The position numbers were made by a program, and so were the translations under genes. A DNA stretch of 64,000 bases from Odiellus spinosus (lineage: Eukaryota > Arthropoda > Arachnida > Opiliones > Phalangiidae): the NCBI GenBank assembly GCA_963920705.1, contig OY987230.1:7821185-7885184 (forward strand). Direction: 5' to 3'. Shown here in pieces: positions 11,909 to 46,590 of the stretch (position 1 is the stretch's first letter; each line of letters begins with the position of its first letter). The notes under the pieces are model-generated. The model had not been told where the DNA came from and searched no databases. It saw nothing but the letters and a program-made list of their open reading frames with translations.

Positions 11909-14900
11909 TTAAGCATTGTACGTAGTGGATGCAACGTTTCCACCATGACCAGTCCAGTTAGTGTGATGGAACGAGCCAGGGTTGCCCAATAATTCATAGG
12001 TGTGGGCTCCGAAATAGTCCCTTTGTGCCTATAAATTTTTTAAGTATGTTTCCTTTAACTGTTGGCTGATAACAAGGTTTTTACATGTGACATTAGTTTC
12101 ACTAATTTAATAATGAAAGAAAATCGGCTTTCCCAATGAGGAAAAATTGTAATTTGGTGAAAAATTTGAAATTCCAACAGAATTAAACCAAATTATCCGA
12201 ATGAAATAACCTGCCAATTACTTTGGGAGCACATTGAAACCCGACGTCACATACTTATAAAAACAGCCTCCCGAATGGATTTCCCGAATATAATTTTTTA
12301 AGATTAAATTCACAAGTGGGGCGCCAGATTAACTTCACAAAGCCCAAATCTAGTCAGGTTACGCGTCTACTTATTTAAAACAAATACTCGCTTAGCCTTT
12401 CATATAAAATAGTTTTGGTTAATACCGTTATCTAACCGTTACTGATAAAGCTTTAACAAATACCAATAAATAACATTTTATGGTTTTTAAGTCATTGCAA
12501 GCTCCATCTATCGGATATTAGTTCAATTCTATTTTTGTTGGATTACTTACTTGAATAAGGTTTGCTGGCAAAACTTCCGATCTAAATCCATCATAAAACG
12601 CCAATGCGCTACTAAAAGCGGGAGTAGGAATTCCAAGAAGAGCTCCATTCGCAACAACGTGACGCCAAGAAGCTTGAGAGTTTTGAATGGCATCTCGGAA
12701 GAAATCATCTAGTAAGAGATTGGTCAAATCCGGGTTCTTGTCAAAGGCGGCTTTAATATTGCCCAAAAAAACACTGAAAAAATTATTCAATAAAAACACT
12801 AATTATAATTTGCGAGTATGAAGTCCTAAAAAGTAATTATACGTAGGAGTACACTAGAAGAATAGAGAGTTGATAAGCAAATTTCTGGACTCTAGAAGCA
12901 TTTTGAACCCTAAAAAAAATCTGATATTAAGACTTGAGCAGTTAGTGTACTCCATTTTTGAAACCTTGATCCCGTGTGACGTAGATTTAGAAATGCAGAG
13001 TGCAGCCTATAGTGAGAGTTTTTTAAGCACCTTGCATAGATTTCTACTATCAGAGGTGTCAACCATGGGAACAAATGCTCCCCCCTTGTCTCTTTAGTCT
13101 TGCCTTGTTGCTCCCGCACTTTTCAATAGCGCAACATTTGTCAATAACAGGGTGATCACACCAAAAATCTAAAAATTTATGGGAAAACAAGAAATTTTCC
13201 ATCGATTTGTGGGAAATTATAGGAACAAGTTTTTTGAAATATAGGAAAATAATCAAAATATAGTAGAATTACTGCAATTATAGGAAAGCGAAACATACGG
13301 AAATGGTCAAAATTATAGGAAATGCGTTCACCCCGCAGTTCTAAAAATGTTGGCACACCCCTGTAGACCATTTATAGTCAAAAAAGGTTGCAGCCATTAC
13401 ACTAAACTAGTGTTCAAGAGAATTTATTACCAACAACAGTTTTCCTTATGAGTTTGAGCATAAATCTACCTTGGTTTTTCCCACATTCTGCCAACCCAGT
13501 CGCAACAGGCTGAAGTATAGAAGCTATGTGACTATTGCCTATAAGAAGCTTGACATTGTAATTAAAATAAATTTGAATTAAAAAACCATTTTGTCCATTT
13601 GAACAGTTGTCATTTTTAGATTCAAATTAATGCAAGTCTATTTTAGATTTATAATCTAAATCATAAGCAGAACTCAAAACTGGTTAAAATAATTGCAGAC
13701 TAGAAACTTGAAACTATTCAATACCCTGAAAATTAAGACTAGCTTAGCCCTATCCAAGAGTTCAATGTTTTGACACCAAATTTTAATATTTGGATCCCAG
13801 CTAAACCTTTTAAAGTTCTAAAAAGATACCAATCGCCAGGGAAAATCAAGGCGTTATCGAGCAAGTAACTATTACCAGATAGATTAAAGAATATTATTAC
13901 TAAAAACGGAAGTAATGTTTTGAAAAAAACACTCGTGTCTGAATCTAGTTATTTTTCGTGAAGCCTTGGGCACTACAAGCCGTTATAATTTTTGATTCAG
14001 GGACCTCGGGAAGGCAAGACTTTATTGATGAGCTAGGTCACTAAATCACGTTTCAAAACGTTTGCAAGCCACTCTCTTAAAACCGCCAAGCGCAACTTCT
14101 ATCCTGTCAGAATTTTCTAAATTCTAATCCTGGCTCACTCACACCTATACAGACTTCATTCTATCTTTAATTTTATAATTTACCTTCTAATAATACATCC
14201 TCCTCTCCACATGAGTGCAATTCCCCCGTAGTTTAATTTCCAGTCGAACAATTTGGCCGCTTCTCTTAGCAACATAAATCCTTGGGCGTAGGAAACGATC
14301 TTGGACGCGTACAAGGCTTTACGGATATGTTCGATGAACTCTTTCTTGTCGCCGCTGTATTTGGTAGATTCGGGTCCTTTAAGAACTTTGCTAGCCGTGA
14401 CTCTTTGTTCTTTGAGCGAAGAAAGGCAACGAGAGAAGACAGATTCACCGATTAGCGTAACGGGCACGCCATAATCTAAGGCAGCAATGGCGGTCCATTT
14501 TCCAGTTCCCTTTTGACCGGCGGAGTCGCGGATTTTATCAACCAAAGGTTTGCCATCAGTATCCTTGAACTTCAAAATGTCAGTGGTGATTTCGATTAAA
14601 AACGAATCCAATTCAGATTTATTCCACTCGTTTAAAACCTATAAAATTAATTGTTAGTTTTAAAATTTGTTTATTGATAGGCCTAAAAAGGGGATAAGAT
14701 TATAATTACTTCGCTCATTTCATCGGGTGTCATCCCTAAGGCATCCTTCATCAAATGATAAGCTTCGCAAATAAGTTGCATATCACCATATTCGATTCCA
14801 TTATGAACCATTTTAACAAAATGGCCCGAACCTCCTTCACCAACCTATAACAAAAATAAAATATGTACTATTATTTTCGTCGGGGAAGTTAAGTAGTCAC

Positions 14901-17616
14901 GTAAACTAGTTTCAGGCCTTGTCAAATTGATTTCGCGAATTTATCTAATAGATCTTGATAAAAATTTGTGACTTGGGTTTTACTTTTCATTTTAATGTGC
15001 TTCCATAATAGAAAAAAAAAAAAAAAAAAAATCAGCTTTCCCCAGAATCGAACTTGGTCAAAAATTGTCCAAGTTGGAAAATTACAACAGAATTTAACCA
15101 AATGAGAAAATTCAACTCAACAAAAGTGGACCAACAGCATCTTAGATTTTGGTCCACTTTTTACTTGGTTTTTTTCAGTTGAAATTTTCAGATCTGGACA
15201 AGTTTTGATCAAATTAGAAGAATTTTTGTCATTGGGAATGCCATTTCTTATGTTATTCTATTGAAATGAAAATAAAACTGACATCACGTGTATTCTAAAA
15301 CAGCCTCAGAATTTTTACAATTCGAAAAGATTAAATTTGCAAGATTGGTGCGAAACTGATTTGAAAAGGCCTGAAATAAGTCGGGTTGCGCATCTACTTC
15401 AATCACTAACCCAATCGCAACAAGGTTCTGTGCCAACTTTGGCTGCGACCCCTTGAAAGATATCTTTAATATGAGGCCAAGCACCAGCGTTGCCACCAGG
15501 CATAAGGGATGGTCCGTATCGAGCACCATCTTCACCTCCACTGACGCCGGAACCAACGTATAAAATGTTTTTGTCGGCTAATGCTTTGCATCTTCGGTTG
15601 GTATCTTGGTACTCTGAGTTACCACCGTCGATAATTATATCACCAGCTTCCAAAAGGGGCTCGAGTTTAGAGATAAAAGCATCCACAGCATCACCAGCTT
15701 TGATGGATACAAGTACTTAATTACTATGCGCTCTGCGTACAGTGGCCTAGTATTAAAGATTGTTTTTATATACCTTTAACTAAGAGCATCACTTTGCGGG
15801 GCTTTTTAAGCTTGGCTACCATTTCCTCGATAGAATGAGCCCCGATAACCTTTGTACCCTTAGCTTCGTTTTTAAGAAATTGGTCAACTTTATCGGTTGT
15901 ACGGTTGTAAGCGCATACAACAAATCCATGGTCATTCATGTTCAAAATTAGATTTTGACCCATGACTGCCAACCCGATTAACGCTATATCAGCCCTGAAA
16001 ATAATCATATTTTCTTCAAATACAAATTGTCCCATTAATGCCACATGAAGGAAAAAAAAAAGCCACATGAAGGAAAAAAAAAAAAAAAAAAAAAAAACTG
16101 CCTAACTGTTATGAAAACACTTACATCCTGTTTAGTCTGACAATTTTTTACATTACATTCTTTAGAGGTTATTTGGGCAAATGTAAATTAGGGTTTCATA
16201 TGACTGACGTAATAGGTTATATCATATAATTAACGATGATCCAAATTTAATATTATAATTAATGCTGCATTTACGCTGTAAGGGTTTAGATTATTACCAT
16301 TTTCGTCTTATTTAAAGGCACGCTAAAACGACTGACCTAATTTTCGACCCCCTACCTCGTTTTGTAATTACTCTTCTACGTAAAATTAACAATATATACT
16401 TACACTGGCTCTAACTTCATTTCGCGAGAAAATTTACACAAACCGTTACCCATTGTACAATAAATCAATTCTTAAAAACAGTTTTAAAACGGAAACTATT
16501 ATACCCTATAATACTGTCAAGATCTCACTCATAAAAGCCTTCTGAGTATAATACTGAACTTTCTTAACGCGTTTGAAAGATTAACTGAGGTGCTTTAATC
16601 TAAATCATAGGCGTGGAAACCACCTGAAGGTATTATGAAATCTAAAGACCCCCCCCCCCCCCTTTCTTTAATTTGCTATTAAGTAACCCCACAAAACGAG
16701 CCTAGAATATATTTACTAAGTACATAAGTCCTTTCTAAAAACGAAAGTGGGTTGATCATGGTCACCCTTTGGTAAGTTCCGTTACGGTGGGGTGAGGTCA
16801 GGGGGAGAAAAATTAAGTCAAGACTAACAAAACACTTTCCCTTTTTAAAATCAAAAATTTCGAGAGAAACCAACCCGGTACTTTCTACAGAATCCTGTTT
16901 CAAAAAAATTGCGTAATTATTGCCCTTTAAGCTCCGCCTAGTAACTGGTTTCCTGGGTTTTGCGCCACTTTTGTTTAAATTGTATTCATTTTTATTTATT
17001 TTTTTCACAACAGGGAACTCTACTACGTTTCCTCAGAGAAAACCATAGGTCTACAGTAACTCTACACGTAATGCTTAAAATTACTTTTTTCACCATTAAC
17101 CTAAAGATTTATGTAGATGTAGGATATATTTTTCATAACAGGGTAATTTTAAGTTTTTCTATTAACTACCTTATTTCATTGTTGGATTTAAATTACTTTT
17201 ATGGAATAGAGAATATAGGAAAAACTGTCAGTAGGTCAACTGGCCACTGCCTAGAGATATAACTTTATAGAGGGGTAGCAAGCACTTAGTTTTAAGTAAC
17301 AACTCAGGCATAACCACAACATGGCAACAGTGATGCACAATTGATCATTGACAATTTCATTCATTTAAATGTTTTTTATAAAACAAAATTTTTTTCTGGG
17401 TCTTGTCTAGAATAATTCTTAAAAATCATAGTTTTCAAGAGAACTATAAATTTTTAAATATTACTGCCAAAGAAAAACTCGAACCACATGGGGTGTTTTG
17501 GGGGTCAAATGGCCAAAATTAACCCGAAGTTCCCGAACCAAGAATTGGAAAACGTGAAGCCTTTGCAATTTAATGAAAAGGAATGCTAAATTTTATACTC
17601 ACTTTCCCTCAGACAT
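11909..17616 (-). CDS. Pgd: 6-phosphogluconate dehydrogenase, decarboxylating (7 exons, 484 aa)
   Basis: Cytosolic enzyme of the oxidative pentose-phosphate pathway: 6-phosphogluconate + NADP to ribulose-5-phosphate + CO2 + NADPH. Coding exons on the minus strand: 17603-17616, 15774-15994, 15411-15697, 14710-14844, 14184-14638, 12551-12773, 11909-12028. All junctions are GT/AG and the phases agree, giving 1455 nt. The 14-nt first exon encodes MSEG plus two bases. The dinucleotide motif GLAVMGQNL is at residues 12-20. The catalytic block [17 protein letters not shown] starts at 182, with K185, N189 and E192. The C-terminal HTNWTGHGG motif lies near 467-475. Length equals the family norm (482-484). 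No lesion was seen, so the gene looks functional. A MITE fills intron 3 to within about 11 bp of the donor. Confidence 0.97.
12100..12373. mobile_element. CRE/TATA MITE family, partial copy in Pgd intron 6
   Basis: This shares with the copies at 14890, 40863 and 57110 the blocks CTTTCCCAATGAGGAAAAA, GACGTCACATACTTATAAA and AACAGCCTC, and ends with GTCAGGTTACGCGTCTACTT. The left inverted arm is missing. CpG positions have decayed, suggesting an old insertion. Confidence 0.6.
12774..14183 (-). other. Pgd intron 5, no gene seen
   Basis: AT-rich 1.4-kb intron. Between about 13150 and 13370 there are several degenerate TATAGGAAA-containing stretches similar to material near 18400-18640 and 42270-42800, probably relics of a shared interspersed repeat. 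Small frames here overlap on both strands and have no codon structure or splice logic. Confidence 0.6.
14890..15399. mobile_element. CRE/TATA MITE family copy filling Pgd intron 3
   Basis: About 50-bp imperfect terminal inverted repeats: the left side contains TTTCAGGCCTTGTCAAATTG, and the right side is its inverted counterpart ending GGTTGCGCATCTACTT. Internally, AAAACTGACATCACGTGTAT and AACAGCCTC match the family core. The element makes up about 510 of the 566 intron bases, leaving only about 56 bp of original intron. Confidence 0.7.
15995..17602 (-). other. Pgd intron 1, no gene seen
   Basis: The 1.6-kb intron between the 14-nt first coding exon and exon 2. It contains an A-tract (16073-16097) and a C-tract near 16651-16662. 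No coding signal was found on either strand. Confidence 0.6.
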
Positions 17617-17900
17617 CTTGAAATAATGGATAGTTTACTTGCTAAAGCGTTGTTTCAAAAAAATACTGATTAAAAATTGTTATGCGGGCGTAATTTATCT
17701 CGACTCATTCCAGCAAAAACCGTTCGATTTGTGTATTCTTCGTCCACCGCGGTCCACAAGGAAAACACACTACAAGATAAAAAGTGACGTTACCGGAACC
17801 GGCTTCCGTGGGGTGAGGAGCGACTGACCAATCAGAGACGTTTTTAGAAGGGAGTTATTACTTTCAATCACGTGGTTGGTTAGTGACATCAGCAAATCGG
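17617..17900 (-). promoter_or_regulatory. Pgd 5' flank and probable promoter
   Basis: The less AT-rich stretch upstream of the Pgd start carries CCAAT (17828-17832, plus strand), an E-box CACGTG (17869-17874) and CCGGAACCGGCTTCC (ETS-like TTCC/GGAA cores). No TATA box is obvious at a suitable distance. Assignment as promoter is positional. Confidence 0.4.
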
Positions 17901-19900
17901 ATTGATAGGGATTTACAATCAAGAAACGGCGGGAGATTTTAAATCTGTATTTTTCGGTGATTCTTTTGGTTTCAAGTTGTTTTCCAACTGAAAATAAATT
18001 TAAATCTTGCTGGTAAAATTTAGTTTATAAAGTCAAATAAAGTCCTTATCTTACTCGTGAAACGTTAATTTTGTCTAATTCGCTACAAAAATGGCCTTAT
18101 AATTTCAGGTCTTATCTCTCTAAATATAAAAATTGATAATGATATTAATTTTTATAAAGCATAGGCATAGTTGACAGGTTTCTAATTTAATACGTGGCTT
18201 TTTATGTCAATCATGAAAACAAAACGTGACTTGTCAGGGTTTATACAAGATTTTCTTGTATCTTTTTACATTAACGGGGTAATGTTCGAAATATAGGTCT
18301 GAAATTAAAGATTGATAGCTTTTTTCTGGAGCCATAAAATCGCCCATCTGTTTTTGCTTTGCAACAGTTTTGAGTGTTACAAGTTTTTTCTCATAATAAT
18401 TCCCTGATCAGGGAGCCCAGGAATAAATTTCAATTCCTTATTCAAAATACAGAAATTATACAAAACACAAAATTTGGTTTTATAAAATATAGGATTAAAA
18501 TTATCTCAAATAGGTTTTTAACGGCACAGCGATATTTTTTGATAAAGAAATATATATTAACACAAAATTATGGGACTTTATAAAATATTTGAAGGAAATA
18601 CAAGATAATATAGGACATGTTTCAAAATACACTATTTTAAAGGAATTAATAGACCACTGGGCTGCATACCGAATTTTGTCAAATAATTACGACCTTACCA
18701 GTTTTTACTAGGTTTTTCCACGTCGTACATATTTGTGCAAACCCTGCTTTGTAACAAAATAAATTAGGCGAATTAACAAATGTTATTATTTACCCCATTG
18801 TTTGGTTTTTAATAAAAATTCAAAGTCACAACATGAGTACTATGGAATAATTACTGTAAATTAAATGTAAGTAAAAAAAAAAAAAAAAAAAAACAAGAAA
18901 AAATTACTGAAACGTGGAGATCTGAACGACGATTATGTGATTTTTTTTTTTTTTTTTCTCTCTTCTTAAAATGATGAATCGAATTTGTTTTAAGTGCAAG
19001 TAGTTATTAATTCTCCTTAGCACCACACAATATTGTCGTAGGAACTGCCTTATTATAATAATTTGATAAAATAAAAATTAATTATTTCAAATTAAAGGGA
19101 GAATAAAATTAACCCGGAATTCACGATGAAGTATTTTATATCTCTTTTAAAGCTGCTGCTAGCAGTTTTGTTTAAATAGATTGTCGCCGATAAAATGCCC
19201 TCCCTCATCATAAATTTACAGAAATTTATCTTCGTCATTTTCAAGCAACAGAGTAAATTGTATTTTGTTTTTTTTTTTTCTCTCGTACGTTATAATCGTT
19301 ATTTGTACAATATTTTATTAATTATTCCCCAAAGAGTTTGATTTCGAGCATTTTTTTTGAATTTTGTTTTTTTTTAGGGAATCCTTGTACAGACTGGCTC
19401 ATTGTTAGTTTTTAAAAAATATTGTTACGTAATATTAATATATTACGAACAACTTTGTCAATATATAAGTTTTTACGTTTCATTTATCAAGTGATTAATA
19501 ATGGTACAAAAAATGATTTTTTTTTATCATTGTTTAATCTAATTAAAGAGCGTTTATGACTGGGATTTTAATTTTTAAAGTAGATTTAATAAAAACCAAA
19601 AAATATAGGAATCTTTCCAAATTTTGTTAGAATACTTTACCAACAGGGGAGAAATAATTAAAAATCAAATGTGTCCTACTCTTTTAGTCGCAAAAACTCA
19701 TTTTTTTTATAAAGACTAAGTGGTCCCCCATAATTTTAACTTTATTTTGTTGATTTTTTTTTGCTTTTTTTAAATTTTTTCATTATAAACTTTCCAAAAA
19801 ACGTTTAGAATAAAACAACTCTATTTTTTAAATTTAATTTAAACGCATAAATTCTCCTAGATGATAACTTTATACAGAAATAACGAGAGATATGAGCACT
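17901..19900. other. Intergenic DNA between Pgd and Mi-2
   Basis: AT-rich with long homopolymer tracts (A-tract near 18870-18892, T-tract near 18941-18958). The stretch about 18370-18640 resembles 42260-42420 (both contain ACACAAAATTTGGTTTTATAA), marking a dispersed repeat. No coding sequence was found. Confidence 0.6.
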
Positions 19901-19901
19901 C

Positions 19902-19907
19902 TTTATT
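19902..19907 (-). promoter_or_regulatory. Candidate Mi-2 polyadenylation signal
   Basis: AATAAA on the minus strand about 940 bp beyond the Mi-2 stop codon. If used, the 3' UTR would contain the whole 41-bp minisatellite. Other AATAAA copies exist further down, so the choice is uncertain. Confidence 0.3.
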
Positions 19908-20144
19908 CAAAAAGAGACAAAAGTACTGTCTGGTATGTGTGTATGGTAGTAAAAAACGATTTGGTTTGGTTTTTTTACTACTATGTCAAGTTAATGGTTA
20001 TCATGATGGCTTTGGTTTCTATTGCCACTGGAAAAAGAGAAAAACAAGAATACAAAATTAATAAAAAAATCAGGATTGGGTAATCCAGGACACGCTGAGA
20101 ATGATTTTGAAAAGATACAAGCTACGTTAGCATCAAAACACTCA

Positions 20145-20695
20145 ATTTGGCATCCAGATTCCGCTACTCTGCGATTAATTGGCAAATTTCGCATAAAAAT
20201 AAGGCTACTAGCGCCAAAATTGACGAATTTAACAACAGATTGCAGCTACTAGTGCCAAAATTTAAAAATTTAACACCAGATTGCGGCTACTAGTGCCAAA
20301 ATTGTAGAAATTTACACCAGATTGTGGCTACTGGTACCAAAATTGAAGAATTTGGGACCAGATAGTGCCTAAATTAAAGAATTTAACTCCAGATTGCAGC
20401 TACTAGTGCCAAAATTGACAAATTTGACTCCTGGTTGCAGCTACTAGTGCTAAAATAGACGAATTTAACCCTAGATTGAGACTACTATTGCCAAAATTGG
20501 CCAATTTAACACCAGATTGAGGCTACTAGTGCCAAAATTGACAAATTTAACACTAGATTGTAGATACTAGCGGCAAGATTGAAGAATTTAACACCAGATT
20601 GCGAATACTAGTGCTAAAACTGACGCTTTTAGCACCAGATTGCGACTACTAGTGCTAAAATTTACCAATTTAGCATCAGATTACCGGTGCATGAG
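20145..20695. repeat. 41-bp minisatellite just 3' of Mi-2
   Basis: About 12 degenerate tandem units with a 41-bp period, each of the form GGCTACTAGTGCCAAAATTG followed by ACGAATTTAACACCAGATTG. The period was measured between the starts at 20203 and 20244. The array begins about 150 bp beyond the Mi-2 stop codon on the minus strand and so probably lies in its 3' UTR. Confidence 0.85.
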
Positions 20696-20845
20696 TGCAA
20701 AAATGACAAATGTAGGACATTACAGAGTGTTCTGGAACAAGCATCTCATTAAAGCCTCAAGTATTTTAGAAACCAGCTAAAAAATCTCAAACCAAACAAT
20801 TGGATAACTTAAGAGCTACCTCTTCAATTTAAGACAAAAAAAGTC

Positions 20846-44891
<24,046 letters not shown>

Positions 44892-46249
44892 ATTTTAAGA
44901 CTTTATAAATTTAAAACTTTTAAGAGCGAGTAAAATTAGGAAGCGCCAGGTAGGCGACCCCCTTGAACCACAGACAACAGAGTTTCAATCTTCTAAGATG
45001 TCCGCGATAATTCTAGTGTCTCCCCCGCGGCTTACGGCTTAACCCCCCTCTCAAAAAGCCCCGGCGCATGCGTTTCACTTCGAAAAGGGGAAAAATTGGG
45101 GGGAGTCACGACATCCCATATTATTCGCGTTCGAGGATAACTATGGGATAACTATTAGCGTGACTTTTACTCAGAAAAAAAAAATTAATTTCAAACGATT
45201 TATTACCTATATTTTTAACCCCGCGAGTTACACGCGTCTCGATTAAATACGGTTAAGAAAGTTTTAAGAAGTTGAAAAAAGTCATTTTTTTCGACTTTAA
45301 TAGTTTTAAAATAAGAAATGAAAGGGTGATATTCGATAGACGGGCTTATTTAACGTAAAACGTACGAAAAGCCCTTTCGCTTTAGGGTTGCAATACGCAT
45401 CAACAGCGTAGGTGTACTGGTATCAAAAACACGAACACAGTGCTTTTAATGTACATGTACAATAAAGCAAGGAGTTAAGCCCCCCCCCCCCCTTTGGTCC
45501 CTAAATATAATAAATCGTTATGTAGAACAAATGAGGGAATAATAAAATTCGGATTTTGAAATTGCTTTCTAAGAGAAATTGTTTTCGTCCTTTTAATTTG
45601 ACAACGTTGAGTTCTTAATAATATGAGAGAACTCAAGCTATGTTTATATATTGAATAATAACTTTTTTGAATAAATATATTAAAGTATACCAAAAATTGG
45701 TGACCTTACAGAGTCAAGGGTATGGTTTTCAATTACACACCTTTCTGAAACTTGGTACACATATTTTCCCAAAATTCTAACCACGTTTCTAGTTTATCAC
45801 GTTTGAATTTTCGCGCCTAAACTCCTATAGGTTTAATGTTTGAGCTTTCTTCCAAAAGGCATTGCCTTTGATCTTGATATAAAAATCTACGAACTAACCC
45901 GCGTTTCTAGTTTGTACTCTAGCATCATAAATCGTGGCGGAACACATCATAAAAAGACGCCCAAAAACCCATACGTCACCAAAGTCCTATAAGAGGGACC
46001 CCTCTGTTACACTTTTCATTGTCTAATATTAAAATTTATGCCCTATATATACAATTTTCAGGAGTGCTTTAGCTAAATTGCTTCCAAAAAAACATTTAAT
46101 AGAATATAATAAATATACTTACCAGACTATTTTGAAAACTTGTGAAAAAAATTCAATTTGAATACTACATAAATTAGCAGCCCCGGTTCCTTCAACAATG
46201 CGTTCACATTCACAAACTCTTGCTCTGCTGATAGCTGATTAAGCCTGAT
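44892..46249. other. Divergent intergenic region Mi-2 / RAD54B
   Basis: Holds the Mi-2 5' UTR and promoter (CpG-containing around 44930-45130, no clear TATA) and then AT-rich DNA with a C-tract at 45481-45492. No coding sequence recognised. Confidence 0.55.
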
Positions 46250-46573
46250 TTTGGCGGGAAAGATATTTTGCATCGACCTCGTGACCTTGCGCTTGTGGGG
46301 ACATCTATTAGCTATAAAGCATTAATGTAAGCAGACGATATTTACTCTAGCTGATTAATTGTTTAGCGATATATCTGCCGAGCGTTCGCTGATGTTAACT
46401 TAAATAAAAATCAATGAAATATACGAAATAAAATTATTATATATATTTCATGTTACGCTTCATTTATTTGAAGATCTGGTATCAAATTGAAGAAGTACAT
46501 TAGTCTTGATTAGAGCCCACAGCAGTGGTAATATAATTTTGTTTTTAGGGGTTATTCTAAATTAGGCGGGAAA
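46250..46573 (+). promoter_or_regulatory. Two E2F-type sites upstream of RAD54B
   Basis: TTTGGCGGGAAA at 46250-46261 is a textbook E2F site, and TTAGGCGGGAAA at 46562-46573 lies 17 bp before the start codon. Both face the same way. E2F control would fit a homologous-recombination gene expressed in S phase. Function is inferred. Confidence 0.5.
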
Positions 46574-46590
46574 CTTAAACCGGAAAAAAC

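Noticed and set aside
17639-18583. Small plus-strand frames of 60-70 codons
   Set aside because: No start context, splice structure or protein-like composition; the second overlaps a dispersed AT-rich repeat.
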